A stretch of 64,000 nt of DNA, from positions 9,424,001 to 9,488,000 of the forward strand of contig JANTQA010000023.1 in the NCBI GenBank assembly GCA_027625915.1. The letters are read 5' to 3'. The position numbers and the translations under genes are program-made. How positions within the stretch are numbered: position 1 is the first letter of the stretch; each line of letters starts with the position of its first letter. Below, piece by piece: positions 1-13,800 of this stretch. The notes under the pieces were generated by a model, which searched no databases, was not told the DNA's origin, and was given only the letters and a program-made list of their open reading frames with translations. This DNA comes from Anaeramoeba flamelloides (Eukaryota > Metamonada > Anaeramoebidae).

Positions 1-2639
1 TGGAAATTTCAAATAAAAATTTTCTTTGTATTACTCAAAAAATGACATTATTTTAAGTATGGAAGTACACCCTAAAACTCTTTTCGTTTCCAGAAAAAAT
101 TAAATAGAAAACGAAAGGGAAAATCTCTTATTATCTTCGAACCTAAAACTTTCAAAAATGAGAATTTAATTTTGATCAGAAAGATGGTATTCTGGAAAAT
201 TCAATTATCATCTATTGTTCAACTTCAAAAGTGAATTGATTAAAACTGAAAAAAGAATCCAAAAACAGACTAAAAATCGGAATAAAACAATCAAGTGATG
301 ACTTTCTTAAAAATATTTCTTTTTTCACTTTTTTGGAAAAAAGGATCAATTTAATTTCAGAAAATAAATTAAAACAAAATAAATGATTCTCCATTTGGGG
401 AAGCGAAATACAAAATAATTAAAACAGAGTTAAATGATATTACCTTCATTCTTCTAATCTATTCAAAAATTTATTCTTTTTGTTTTTGTGAATTTATAAT
501 TCACTTTGAAATTATTTTTAGCAAAAATATATTTCTATTGTTCAGATAAACAGATGAAAATTTTGATTTTATTTTAATTGTATTCCATCTGTCTGGTAAA
601 ATGTCGAATATATTCAAATCAGTTTTTTGGAATTTTATTTCAAAAAAATAATTCGTTTATTCATGATCAATTTAATTCGAAAAGTATAACAATTAAATAG
701 TTGTTGTCTGAAAAATAGGATGGAAATTATTATCAATTTATTCACCTTATTCACATTTTTTTTTTTAATTTTTCATTTTCCTTTTGAAATTATTAGAAGA
801 ATAAAAAAGAGTTTCCTTTTAAAGACTCTCTGATTTGTCCTTTCTATGATCTTGTAATTTTTTTCCGAATGTAAAAAAAATTAATTGATCATTTTTTAAT
901 ATTCGAGAAATGGCTAATGATCACCATATGGTCGAAGGGGGGAGAAAATAAACGATAAAAAAAAACAAATGTGATTCGATATCTTGGAACGCTTTTGTTT
1001 GGAGAAAATTTAAAACCACATCAAATTATATTTGCCCTTTTTTCAACAAGTCAAAAAGACAAGAACCTAACCTATACTTCTAAATTATATACTCTCCAAA
1101 AAGCGAATTCAATTCCTAAAAACATTCCTAAATCGAAAAGATTTCAGGTAATCATTACATTTTCTTAAAAAAATATTTAATTTAAAAGCCATGTTGTCCA
1201 CTACATCACAGTCCCGATTTTAGAAATTTGAGAGGTATTTTTCGATCCTTTTTCAAAGAAAATATTAAACAATTTGAGCAAAAGTAATTTTTTGAATTAA
1301 TCTTTCTCTAATTTGACCCTAACCCCCCAAAACCCATTGGAGTATTTGATTAATTGTTTTAAAAGATGTTGAATATTTCAAGGAAAGGCATGTTTAATAG
1401 GAATTGTTTTATTTTTGAGAAAACTAATAAACTCAAAATAAGAGCTAAATGTTATTAGATTGAAATTCCCATTTTTTACATTTTTACTAACTTTGACAAA
1501 AGAATTCATTGGTTTAAAATCAAACAAACCATGTAAGCAGATCTGTTTTGAAATATTTCTTTGAAATGGAATATTTTGAAACCAATCAAATCCCTTATTT
1601 AAAGACGAGAAGTGGAGTGAACACATAATTAATGATTGATATCAAAATACAAATAGTTATTATATCTTTTGAAATTTAATATTATTCTAAAATATGTCAA
1701 GATAATAATTCAAAGGAAAACGATTTTCAGTAATTTTGGGTATAATTCAATTTCAGAGGAGAAAATCAAAAAATTTGGGAGAAAATGTAAAATATTTTTA
1801 ATTTTGATTTGAACCCTTTTTTTTTTAATAATCTCAATTATTTATTTTTGAATATTTCGAAAAATTTTCTGTTGAATCAATTCTATTTGTTACATAATAA
1901 ATCAAATAATATTTTCCTTCCACTTTCCAAAAAAAAATAAATTTATAAATTAATGATAAATTCAAATTTTTTTAATAAAATTTTTAGTTCAATTTCCCAT
2001 TTAGTAAATCTCATATCTAAACTTTTAAAACAACTCCTGAGGAAGTAGATTTTGAAGACCGAACAATTTTACAGAGTTTTTTAACATTTAAACCAATGAA
2101 AATACATTCTTCAAAGCTTTTTAAAAAAAAATTTGTAAAATGGAAAATGAAGTAAAAATTTTCAGATATTTATTTGAATTTATCAGTATGTGATCTTTCA
2201 AATTTTCAATAATCTCAAAGAAGTTTGGATTGTTAATTTCCCCTTTTAGAATCGTGGTAACTTTGATGGTTTATTTTAATTACGAAGATGTGTGATATTT
2301 TTGGAAAGATGAATGAAAATTTTGTTCTTTTTATTTTGAAATTAATAGTAGTTTAAAATTAAGTTTTGAGAATTTTATTTTTTCTATTCCTTTAATATTC
2401 TATAGATTCCAATAAAAATAAAAAATATTTTTAATTCAAAACTCTCAATTCGATAGAGAGTCAATTTAAAAAAGACCAAATTTTTATAAAGCTTTTATCA
2501 ATTTTTATATTTTAATAAAATGATGGCCATAACTTTAAAAATGGACCAGAGTCAAAGTGGGAAGAAAATTACACAGTTTTAAAACTCCAATACTTTATTA
2601 AAACTTTAAACATTAATAATATTTTAATTCTTGCCATCT

Positions 2640-2673
<34 letters not shown>

Positions 2674-3860
2674 CCACCTTTTTGAAAGAGCTGCAATTAT
2701 TACATTTAAAAATAACATTTTATTACTATCAACAGATTTAATGACTTATGTCAATGCCACACATTTAAATGCTAACATCTTTGAAAATCTATTTTTTTTT
2801 TTCTAAAAAACAATATACTATTTGTTGCAATATAAATGGAAAAAAATTTTCATTCAGCTTTCCTAAAAAATAATTTTATTAATCATTGTACCTTTCAAAT
2901 TTTTAATTCTGAAAAGGGTTATAAATTATTAATTCGCCTTTTTAGGATTGGAAATTTGTATGATTATTTATATTTTTATAGGTTTTTTTTTTTTTGCAAA
3001 AAGAAATGAAAACAAGTGATCTTATTTTTTTTTTTTTTTAAATTGACCCTATTTATTATACCTTGATATTGAGGTTTGTGATCATATTAAAAAAGCCTTG
3101 TTTTCATTATTTTTATTTTATTTTTTTTTTTTTTTGAAAATTGGTGAGTGGATTCAAGCTATTTTTCAACTATCCAAATTCAAAAATTAAACTTGTTTAT
3201 CATTTTATCTTTTATTTAAAAGAATTCTAAAATGTAGTGTACTGGTGAAATGACCTTTAAAATTAAGAGGAGAGTATATGAAACAGGGGAAAAAAAAACA
3301 TTTTCCAAATTTACCTTGAAAATTTAAAAAATTCGATATTTTTTTCAGTCAATATTTTTTTTTTTTAATTTTCGAACAAGACCGCAAATTTTCAATTTTT
3401 TTACATTAGTAAATATCAAAAGCTTTCAAACACCATTATCTATTTAATATATTGAACAGATACAGTTAATTCTATGTTCAAGAAATAAATTTTGATAAGA
3501 ATTCAAGATAAAAAAAGTAACATTAAAATTGACACATTTGATTTTTAATTTATTTTCCTAGAATATAAATTTTTTGTCTTAAATTTCATTCAAGGTTAAG
3601 GTCTTAAAAGTGATATCAATGATATAAATATATAATATATAATATCAATAACACTTATAAAATACCTAATATGAACAAATTTAAGGATATTAGCAGTTTT
3701 AAACATATCAAATTTGATATGGAAAACTTAAAAAACCTAAAAAAGGAGTAAATGTAAAAAAACAATATAAAACTTTTCAGAAAAATCTTGAAATAAGGAC
3801 TATAAGAATCAAAGAAAAAATCTTGAAATTCTAATATCAAGCCTAATAGATAACAACAAC

Positions 3861-4050
3861 CAGTTACAATTTTAAGACACAAACTTTAAACGAAATTTAA
3901 GTCACGAAAAAATCTCAAATTAAAGCACAAAATTCGAATTCTATTAAAATAATTTGTGTAAAAATAAATTCCAAAATATTCTTAATTTATGATTTTTTTT
4001 AACCTTAAATTTCCTAGAAAATTTGGGTCTTAAAAGTTAAATCGACTGTA
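3861..4050. mobile_element. Degraded mariner-like MITE
   Basis: An inverted-repeat element with the same internal order as the better-preserved copies at 4558-4755 and 61533-61726: CAGTTACAATTTTAAGACAC at the left and GGTCTTAAAAGTTAAATCGA near the right, with a CAAATTAAAGCACAAAATTC segment between. The right end reads CGACTGTA. Ends are diverged, so the exact boundaries are approximate. A further half copy may lie at about 3465-3625. Confidence 0.6.
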
Positions 4051-4557
4051 TATCTAAAAGAAATGGCTACATTTCTGAAAATCTACTTTCAACGAAAAAC
4101 AAAATACTTGAGATTATTCGTGATCAAAATAAATAAATAAAAAAATAAATTCTTTTTTTATAAATAATTAACAGATTTAATTGTTATTTACGAGGTAAAT
4201 ATATTTATTTATGTCTCAATTCTTGTAATTATTTAGATAGATTAATAACTTTTAAAATATTGATACATAATTTGAATATGTTATTATCTTTCTTTTTCAA
4301 TTTTTTCTTAAATATAAAATAAAAAGTGTACTCTTAGTATAAGAAAATAAAGCAAAATAATCATTTTTGAATTCTTTTCAATAATATGAAATAAAAATTA
4401 AAATAAATAAATTTGCCAAAGTAATTTTTAATTAATTCAATTACTATTATATTTTTTTTTAGTTTTGTTCGGGGTTATTAATTATTCCAATAATGTTCGG
4501 ATTTTAGTTACTTATAATACCCCCCCCCCTAAATAATTTAAACAAAAATTTCAAATA

Positions 4558-4755
4558 CAGTCAGTTCCACTTTTAAGGAACAAACTTTCAACGAAATTTA
4601 AAGCACAATAAAAATTATCAAATTAAGGCACAAAATTCAGATTCTAGTAAAATAAATTGTAAAAAAAAAAAATACAAAATTTGTGTAATTAATTTGAGAT
4701 TTTTTTGTGCCTTAAATTTCGTTGAAAGTTTGTTCCTTAAAAGTGGAACTGACTG
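4558..4755. mobile_element. MITE with TA target duplication (Tc1/mariner-like), family CAGTCAGTTCC
   Basis: A 198-bp element whose two halves are near-perfect inverted repeats. It begins CAGTCAGTTCCACTTTTAAG and ends in the reverse complement, GTGGAACTGACTG. It is flanked by TA on both sides (4556-4557 and 4756-4757). It has no coding capacity. The TA duplication and CAGT start are typical of Tc1/mariner-derived MITEs. Confidence 0.85.
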
Positions 4756-4880
4756 TATAATATTTTTATTATTATTTAATCTTAATGTTTGTATGTCCAG
4801 TAATATAAATCAACAAAAATTACCTCAATAAACTTTTATATAAAATAAAAAAAAATCACATAATAAACTCTTTTTCAAAA

Positions 4881-5279
4881 ATTGTTACTCACCTGAAATA
4901 ATAAATTGAAAAAAAAAAAATATCCTTTAGTATTCAAGAACAATTAATAACTCAATATAATTTGTAATTCACTTTTAAGTCATTCTAAATCTATAAAAGC
5001 CTGAAATATTAAAAATAAAAAAATATAAAACCAAAAACTAAAAAAAAGTGAGTCACAATTTTTGAAATGAGCATTACCCATTTTTTATTACTGAACTTTC
5101 ACTGAAAAAAAGTTGAACAACAATATTTTTTATGAATAATTAAATCCATTTTCAAAGACACTACATAGCCCCAATTTTCTTAGTGATTATTTATCTTTTC
5201 GAAGATCTCTTTTTTTTTCATGTGATCTTTTTAAAAAGAAAAAGAAAAAGAAAAGAAAAAAAAAAAGAAAAACAAAAAG

Positions 5280-5320
<41 letters not shown>

Positions 5321-6208
5321 AAAAGCAAAACTAAAATTTGAAAAATTAGAAAAAATGTTTCTGATCCAAAAATTTGAAAATAATTTTTGTTTAGAATACT
5401 GGAATAAACCCTCAAAACAACCCCCATTAACATTATAAAGTGAGTCAAAATTTATGAAAAATAGTTTATAATAGAAACGTAAGAGATTTATTAAACATAA
5501 TTACAAAAGATCCTTCAATATTTTATTGGAGAACTATTAAGTAGTATTTTATAATTTTTCAATTATATTTTTCACCTATTGAACAATCTTATATAAACTA
5601 TTTTTCAAAAAGTTTGACCCACTTTATAATGTTAATGGAAGTTTTTTTGAAGGTTTATTCAAGTATTCTTAACAAAAAATATTTTCAAATTTTTTGATCT
5701 TAAACATTTTTTCTAATTTTGTAATTTTTTGTTTTTATTTTTCTTTTTCTTATTTTTTTAAATTTTTTTTATTTTTTTTATTTTTCTTTTTCTTTGTTAT
5801 TATTCTTTTAATACTTTTTTCTAATTCTTTTTCTTTTTCTTTTCTTTTGTTTTTGTAAAATACCAAGAAAAAAACTCAAAGATCTTCAAAAATACAAATA
5901 ATCACCAAGAAAATTGAAACTATATAATGTCTTAGAAAACGAATTTAGATATTCGTAAAAAAACTTGTTGTTTACCTTTTGTCAGTTGATGCCTATTAAT
6001 AGAAAATCTGTAATGCTCATTTCAAAAATTGTGACTTATTTTTTTTTAGTTTTTAGTTTTATTGATTTTAATTTTTAAAATCTCTGGTTTTTATATCTTT
6101 TTTGAAGATTTAAAAGTTAATTATAAATCAAAGCATTATTAAGTGTTGTTGAATAATAAAGGATATTTTTTTTTTTTTTTGAATAATTATTTCAGGTGAG
6201 TCACAATT
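4881..6208. repeat. 1.3-kb palindrome / foldback element
   Basis: Left arm about 4881-5465 is mirrored by the right arm about 5590-6208. Matching landmarks include ACTCACCTGAAATAAT against ATTATTTCAGGTGAGT, GTCACAATTTTTGAAATGAG against its complement near 6015-6035, and AACATTATAAAGTGAGTC against GACCCACTTTATAATGTT. The unpaired centre is about 120 bp. The arms are diverged by substitutions and homopolymer length. No open reading frame of note. The left arm carries an A-run of about 35. Transcription would give a long hairpin RNA. Confidence 0.75.
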
Positions 6209-6238
6209 TTTGAAATGGTGTTTAATAATAATAGTATA

Positions 6239-6433
6239 TAGCCAGTTTCACTTTTAAGTTACAAACTTTCAATGGGATTTAAAGCAGAAAAAAATCTGAA
6301 ATTAAGGCACAAAATATCGAATTTTTTTTTTTACAAATTATTTTACTAGAATCCAAAATTTTGTTATTTAATTTGAGTTTTGTATGTGCTTTAATTATTG
6401 TTTCAGTTTGTGTCTTAAGAGTGGAACTGACTA
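6239..6433. mobile_element. MITE, family CAGTCAGTTCC, flanked by a TA microsatellite
   Basis: The left end is TAGCCAGTTTCACTTTTAAG and the right end GAGTGGAACTGACTA, the reverse complement with few changes. The flanks are TA on both sides, and the right flank continues directly into a (TA)n run to about 6456. The internal GGCACAAAAT motif is shared with the other copies. Confidence 0.75.
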
Positions 6434-6884
6434 TATATATATATATATATATATATCTAAAAAATGCCCGAACTGACAAAAAGTATTATGATAATAAATA
6501 TCGGAAAAAATATCAAAAGAATTATACGAATATTAGTAGTAAATTTTATTTAAAGGAAAAAAAAAAAAAAGTATTCTAAAAAAACTTCATTTTAAAATAA
6601 TATTCGATAATAAATCAAGTTGAGAACAAAACATATTACATTTTTTTTAACAACTCTAAATCATTTACAATTAAATAAATCCAAACTTATACAGTATTTT
6701 TAAAAAAATAATCTAAAAATTAAAACATGAGACTTGTTTCATGTAAAAAAATATTTGGTTTACTTGAAGCGGTTTTATCTATAATATTATTCATTAAAAA
6801 AACATATATTTTATCTTTTCCTTATTAAATGTTAAAAATAATTGATTCTTGAAAATTTTTTAAAAAAAGTTTAGAAATTAGAAA

Positions 6885-7540
6885 AGTGCCGTAGAGTGCC
6901 TAGCTTTTCCAGAATTAAAAATAATTGAGAAAAAACAAAGATTTTACTCAATTCTTTTGAATTCTGGAAAAGCAAACAGAGTTTTTTTTTTAATTTTTGA
7001 AATAAAATGAAAACTTATGAAATTTTCGGTTTAATTTCTGATATTAAAAAAAACCTAACGGCCTTTTTCTTGAGATTTTTCTGCTTTATATGTTATGTGT
7101 TCTAGGTTTTGTGAGTTTTCTCTACCAATTTTATTTTGAAATAAATTGATTTTCTTTAGGTTTTTTTGAGTTTTCAATTTATTTGTGAAGTGTTCTCGGT
7201 TTTTTTTGAGGTTTTCTATTTTATTTATTAAGTATTCTAGGTTTTTTTCTAAAGTAAAAAAACCTAACCAAAATCTATTGATTTTCCAAATAAATAGAAA
7301 AATCAAAAAAACCTAACGAAAATCAATAAATTTTCCAAATAAACAGAAAACTTCAGAAAAGCTAACGATCCTTTTCCAGAATTCAAAAGAATAGGGTAAA
7401 ATCTTTGGTTTTACTCAATTCTTTTATATTCTGGAAAAGTTAAAGGCAGTTTTTTTTCAATTTCATTAATTAAACCGAAAATTTATTCAATTTTCAGTTT
7501 ATGTCTTAAATTAAAAAAAACCTAAGGTACCAGAGAAAAT
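6885..7540. repeat. Dispersed repeat, AGTGCC family, copy a
   Basis: It begins AAGTGCCGTAGAGTGCCTAG and contains alternating forward and reverse copies of a CTAGGTTTTT / AAAAACCTAA unit and of an ATTCAAAAGAATTGAG / TTCTTTTGAATTCTGG unit. The same blocks recur at 10262-10576, 13553-14095, 32468-32780 and 59495-60012. There is no coding frame. The self-complementary layout suggests a foldback-type non-autonomous element. Confidence 0.65.
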
Positions 7541-7885
7541 AATTTTCTTTCAAAAAAATGAATGAAAAAATGATGTTAAATAATAAATTTTATTTCTTCT
7601 GGATTATCCATTGTAAAATCAATTTAAAAAATAAAAAAAGAAGAGAAAAAAACTAACAAATAATAAAATTCTAAAATTCTACCAATTTTAAATATATTTT
7701 ATTTAATTCCTTTTCTGATGATCACTTCTAAAAAGTCAAAACTAAATAAATGTAAAAGAACAATAGAACATAGATAAAGTTAATATATATTTAATATTAA
7801 AAAAAAAAAATAAAAAAAAAACTAAAGGAAAAAACAAACTAAAAAAAAAGAAAAAAGAAAAAGAAGCATTTAAAAAATATTTAAA

Positions 7886-10800
7886 TTATTTTTCTTGATA
7901 AGTTAAAATAGGGAATTTAGCAGCTCTGGTTTCATCTGTTCTTCTAATTGGAGCAGCCATTGGTGTATTATGAAATTCTTCATCATGTTTGCCAGAAACA
8001 GCAAGTTTAGCAATATTGATCATTGTTTTACAATAATCGTCTAAGGATTCTTTTGATTCGGATTCTGTTGGTTCCATAAGCATTGCGCCGTGAACGACAA
8101 GTGGGAAATAGATGGTTGGTGGATGGAAGCCTGCGTCAATCATTGCCTTGGCAAAATCAAGAGTTGTAATTGTGGTATTTTTTAAAAATCTTTCACAGAA
8201 GAGGACTTCGTGCATGCAATATTTATTATTTGGGAATCCTACAGAAATTGTATCTTGTAATTTATGTTTTAAATAGTTTGCATTTAAGACAGCATCACCA
8301 GAAACTGCTGCAAGTCCATTTCCCATGGCTAATATATATGCTAAGGTTCTTGCGTGAATTCCAATTTGTCCGTAATATGCTTTCATTCTGCCAAATGAAT
8401 TTCCTGTTTCGTCTATTTCTGTTGTTTTAAATTCATCTCCTTCCTTTGAAATAAATGGAATTGGGGCATATTTGGTTAATTTTTCCGAGAAAACTACAGG
8501 TCCACTGCCTGGTCCACTAGATCCATGTGGTGTTGCTATTTTTTTTTTTGATTTATTTTTTGTTGATTTATTTTTTGTTGTTTTGGAACAAATTAAAAAT
8601 ATTATTGTTTTAATATATAAAATTATGTTAATAAAATTATTGATATAAAAAAGTTAATATAATTATAATTTATTTTTTTTTTTTTTTCTAAAATTCTTAT
8701 TCATTTCAAAAAAATGAAATTAGTTAAAGATCTATTTAAAATAAAATTTTAAAAAATTGTGCAAAAAAAAAAAAAAAATGTAAAAGAATATATTCTTTTT
8801 TAAAAAAATGTTCAAAGAATATTTTTACATTGGATCGATAATCCAAACGAAGAAAATAATTAAATTTATTAAAAGAAGAAATATTTTTTTTAATAAAGCC
8901 AGGATGAAGGAATTCCTTTAAATTATCGACAAATTTCAATTAATAATACTTGTGCAAGATTTTTTCGAAAACTTATTTATAAATGGAATAGAGGACTCTT
9001 GGGTTCTAGTATCAGATTCTCAAAATGGAGTTTCAAAAAAAAAAAAAAAACAAGAAAAGAATTGCTGTGCTAAATTTTTTATTTGAATTAAAAAAATTTA
9101 AAAATATCCCAAAAAAATAAAGAATTTTTTATAGTTTCAATAGCAATTAAAAAATGATTTTGGTAGAATTAAAAATAGATTATATTAGTTCACTACGCTC
9201 TCGATAAATATATCAAAAATTAAAAAATTAAAAAGTTGGTTTCAAAAAGATTATAAAAAAGAAGGAATCGGAGTTTATCAAGAGATCCACTTTCTTCTTT
9301 AATATTTGGACTTATCATCAATTTCTTTAATAAAAAAATATAAGATTTAGTTCATCATGTTCGAATATTTGCAGATGACTTATTTTTAATAATGGAAGTT
9401 CCCGATTCCAGAAATTGACAAAAAGTTAATAAAAATTTTTTAACGTTATCCAAGATTTTGGAATGAACCCAAATATCGAAAAAACTTTTAAAATCAAACC
9501 AATTATCAGAAATAAAAAATTTACAAAAAAACAGAAAACGAGAAACATTTACAAAAAAATAATTTAAAAAAGCAAAAGATACTTTAAAAAAAAAATTAAA
9601 CCTGATTTTTAGGAAACAAAAATTAGATAATGGAGTAAAATTAGAATACAGAAATCAATTCATTCGTTAATTATTGTATGCGTTAGTTATCTTTAATCTT
9701 ACTCAAAAAGATTTCAATTTAGATTGATTTTTGGATAAATAAAAAAGTCACCATTAACAAAAACTATTTCTTTTTTCTATTTTTATTTTTTAAATTAATT
9801 TTGTTTGACCAAACTCAGAATTAAATTCCAAATTGAAATGTTTTCATTTATAATTGAAAAATCGAACAAAATCTTATTTTATATCCGAAAGTGTTTCTTT
9901 TTATACTTATGTGAGTGTGTTAATAAATATGAATTTTTTTGAATTTACTAGAATAATTTTAGTATTTCTTTCATATGAACATACTGAACAAAAAATCACT
10001 AAAAATTTAATAGTTCAAGTAATTTATATAACAATAATTGAATTCATTTTTTTAATCATTTGTCAAATAGAGAATTTCTTAACAAAGTGAATAAAAGAAT
10101 AAAAATTAATCATTGATCTCAAGTTATTAAAAATTTTCATTTGAATTTTAATTTATCGAAAAAATATTATTTGTCGAAATTAGTGATATAAAAGTTTAAA
10201 TTCTTGATCATTATTTAATTAAAAGATTTCTTGGAAACTCAAAATAAATTTAGGGTTTCAGGAAGTGCCATCAAGTGCCGTCAAGTTCCTAGGTTTTCGT
10301 AAGGTTTTCTGTCTTATTTGTGAAGTGTTCTAGGTTTTTTTGCGGTTTTCTATTTTATTTCTAAAGTAAAAAAAACCTAATGAAAATCTATTGATTATCC
10401 AAATAAATAGAAAACTCAAAAAAACCTAAAGAAAATCTATTGATTTTCTAAATAAACAGAAAACCTCAAGAAAGCCATCGTTAGTTTTTTTTAATTTGAG
10501 AAATAACAAGAAAATTTCAAAAATTTTCATTTTATTTCTTAAATTAAAAAAAGCCTGGCACTCTACGACACTTGGCCACGCTTCTCTAATTTCGAAATAA
10601 AAATTTAGAAATTGTGAAATATTTATGTTTTTATTTTCAAGTTTGGAATGTTTTTTCTCAAAAAATATTAAGATAAACAATTATTTGGGATAAGATTACA
10701 TGAGGATTTTAGAAATATTCTTTTTTATATAATAGTTCCCTTTTATTTTTGCGAAAAATTAATAATTTTTTCAAAAATAGATCCACAATTTAAAATTATT

Positions 10801-13800
10801 AAAATAATCTGGCTTAGTAGCACTCAAATTTAAGAATTAGAAAGTTGTTAAATTCTTTGAAAGAAATCTTTTTTTTTAAGATGTAAATTGCTTTAAAGTT
10901 TTAGTTTATTCATTTTTTTACAATTTTTATTTTTTCTTTGATAAAAGCCCTTTCGTTTGAACAAGAATTTTATTATTAATGGATGATATATTGTAAAGTG
11001 CAAATTTTGTTTGATATACGAAAAAAGAATTTAAATGAAAATAAAAAAAAAAATCAATTTAGAGTTCGAAAACAACACTTAACTATTTTCATTTTTTTTT
11101 TTTTTTTTTTTATTTGAAAACTCGACATATAAAAATAAGTTAGGTAGCATTAAGGATTTTGGATACATTATAGAAAGCAATTTTTGTTTTTAAATTATTA
11201 AGAATATTTTTATTTGAAAGATTAAATTTTTTTTACATTTACAGTGCTTTATATATATTGGGTGTACTCGACAAACTTCGATATTAGAATTTTTAAAAAA
11301 AATCAAATAACGATCATTTTCAATAATATTTAATAATATTAACGATTTTTAAAATCATCGAATTACTTATTACAATGTATTGAAGAAAATATTTTGAATT
11401 AAATTAATAAAAATTTGAAAAAATAGTAAAATAATTAAAAAAGAATAAAATAAAAAGAAAAATTTACAAAATGTTTTATGAAGATTCATATGCATTGCAT
11501 CAATGCCCAAATCTGAAACAAAAACTCTACCCATCAAGGCATTCATATTAGCACCATCCATAAATAGATAAGCCCCCTTTTCATGAAGTAAGTCGGCAAT
11601 TTCACAAATATCTTTTTCAAAAAGACCACAGGTATTTGGGTTAGTGATCATTGCACCAGCAACATCATCTTTACATTTTTTTTTAAAATCTTCAAAATCA
11701 ATTTTTCCATCTTTTGTTGATTTGACAACACGAACTTTGAAGCCAGCCATTGTACATGTTGCTGGATTTGTTCCATGTGCAGCATCTGGAATTAAAACAT
11801 ATTTCTTATGGGTGTTTCCTTGTTTTTGATGTGCTTGGGCAATTGTTTGCATTGCACATAATTCCCCATGAGCTCCTGCTGCTGGAGACATGCAAATACT
11901 ATTCATGCCAGTGATTTTTAAAAGATCTTGAGCTAATCGGTGAATAAGGCCAAGTGATCCTTGAACTGCATCAGTTGGTAAAAATGGATGGGAATTTAGA
12001 AGAGATGGGATCCTACAAACAACTTCATTGATTCTTGGGTTGTATTTCATTGTACAAGAACTATTCAAATTTACAAATTTAATTTTTTTTTTTTTATTAT
12101 TTATTTAGGGATTAAAATTAGATCATTTTAACAGAGAAATTAAATTTTAGTAAGTTAATTTCATTTGTATTTAAATAAGTATTGAAAAAAAAAAAGAAAA
12201 AAAGAAAGTGTAAATGATCTATTTTGTGATTTTTTTTTTTTTCGAAAAAATAGCTATTTTTCCTAAAAAAAAAAAAAATTCTTAAAAGTTATTGAATTAT
12301 TTCTTAATCACCTAAAAGATTATTTGATTGAAAAAAAAAAATTAGATCAAATTCAAAAAAGTTAAAATATTGAGTTTATATAAGTTGTAGTAAAAGATTT
12401 TATTTATCTCACCAAGATGTTTTATAAAAAGTTACTAATAACTATATACTTCATTTATGGAACTAAACTATTTTCCAGTCAAAGAGGCCCAGTTGAATTG
12501 AAGAAAGAGAACAAATCCTATGTGTTTTATTCAATATTCTTGCCAAAATAAATGTTTAATTTGGAGATAGGGAATCATTTTCTCTAATTTAGTCAATTTT
12601 TTTTTTTTTTTTTTTTTTCATTTTTTCTAATTTCAAATTATTTTTTTTTACTAAAATTTTTTTTTCTTTTTTATTTTCTTTAAATAAAGTAAATATGAAG
12701 AAAAAAGTTTAAAAACTCCAAATTAACATTAAGAAAAATGATACTTTGTATTTTCTTTTAAAATCAACGCATTTACTATTAAAAAATTCGATATATCAAC
12801 AATTTTAATTTCCTAAAGAAATTGAGATATTTTGCACATGAAACGTCCCAATGATAGGTGACCCAAAAATTTTTTAACATTTTTTTTTTTCTGAAATTTA
12901 TGGTTTGTTCAGGTATTTCTTTTATGAATCTCAACTCTAATCTGAAGTTTATTAATTCTCTTATTTCAAACAATTTTTTCTTAGTAGATTCTTGTAAAAA
13001 AAACAAAATTTTTAGTTGTAGGGTGGGCCAGTTTGAGTGAAATGGAGTTTATATATAATTGTGGTAAAGACTCATGTAATTTAAATGTATTATTATTATT
13101 TTTAAATAGACTAGTTTAAATATTTATTTATATTTGTTTAAGGAACAATTTCAAAAAAAAAAAAAAAAAAAAAAAAATAAATAAAAATTATTAAGAATAT
13201 TGTCCTAGATTTTATATATTACTTTTAAATTTATAGTATCGAGTATTTTTCTTGGTTGCTATTGCAAATAAGATAAAAAAGTCATTGTTAATTATTCGCT
13301 GTTCTTGTTGGTTTTGAAATTTTAGATTAAGTTGTTAAGATTTGTTTATTTGATAAAAAAAAAAAAAAAAAAAAAAAATCTACATTATGCTTTAGTAAGA
13401 TCCATGAAGTACATTGAGTTTTTTTTAATTATCAAGAATAGAATAATACATGGGATTTTACTCTATCCTTTTGAATTTATAAACATTTAACAACAAATTT
13501 TAGCTTTGATTAGAAAATAATTAAATTTTTTTAAACAAAAACCAAAATTCAGGAATAGTGACAGTAGCTTTTCTCGGATTTTCTTATTATTTGAAAAAAC
13601 ACGAGAATGGCGTCATTAGTTTTTTGTTAACTTTTGAAATTAAAAAAAATTTATCAAAAATTTTTTATATTTCTCAAATTAAATAAAGGCCGTAGTTAGG
13701 TTTTCCAGAATTCTAAAGAATTAGTTAAAATCAAAGATTTTTCTCTATTCTTTTGAATTAAAAAAAAAACTCAAGAAAACCGCCGTTAGGTTTTTTTTAC

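Larger units (their letters stand above)
1..7885. other. Gene-poor left flank
   Basis: No gene is supported here. The stretch is about 80% A+T and holds MITE-like inverted repeats (3861-4050, 4558-4755, 6239-6433), a 1.3-kb palindrome (4881-6208), an AGTGCC-family repeat (6885-7540) and homopolymer runs such as A30 at 2641-2670. Two open stretches look slightly coding: 972-1148 on the plus strand, ending at a CAG|GTAATC-like site, and 1378-1626 on the minus strand (82 codons from an ATG). I recognise neither, and neither has supporting neighbours. Confidence 0.6.
8536..11467 (-). other. gcvPB intron 3 (2.9 kb) with repeat insertions
   Basis: The intron is bounded by GTAAAT (minus strand, at 11467) and TAG at 8538-8536. 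It holds a decayed LINE fragment in antisense to the gene (about 9250-9770), an AGTGCC-family repeat (10262-10576), and several poly-A or poly-T runs. No exon was found inside. Confidence 0.8.

Noticed and set aside
12470-13075. A retroelement with terminal direct repeats
   Set aside because: A GAGTTTATATA-like word occurs near both ends, but the similarity is short and AT-rich and no element parts are seen.
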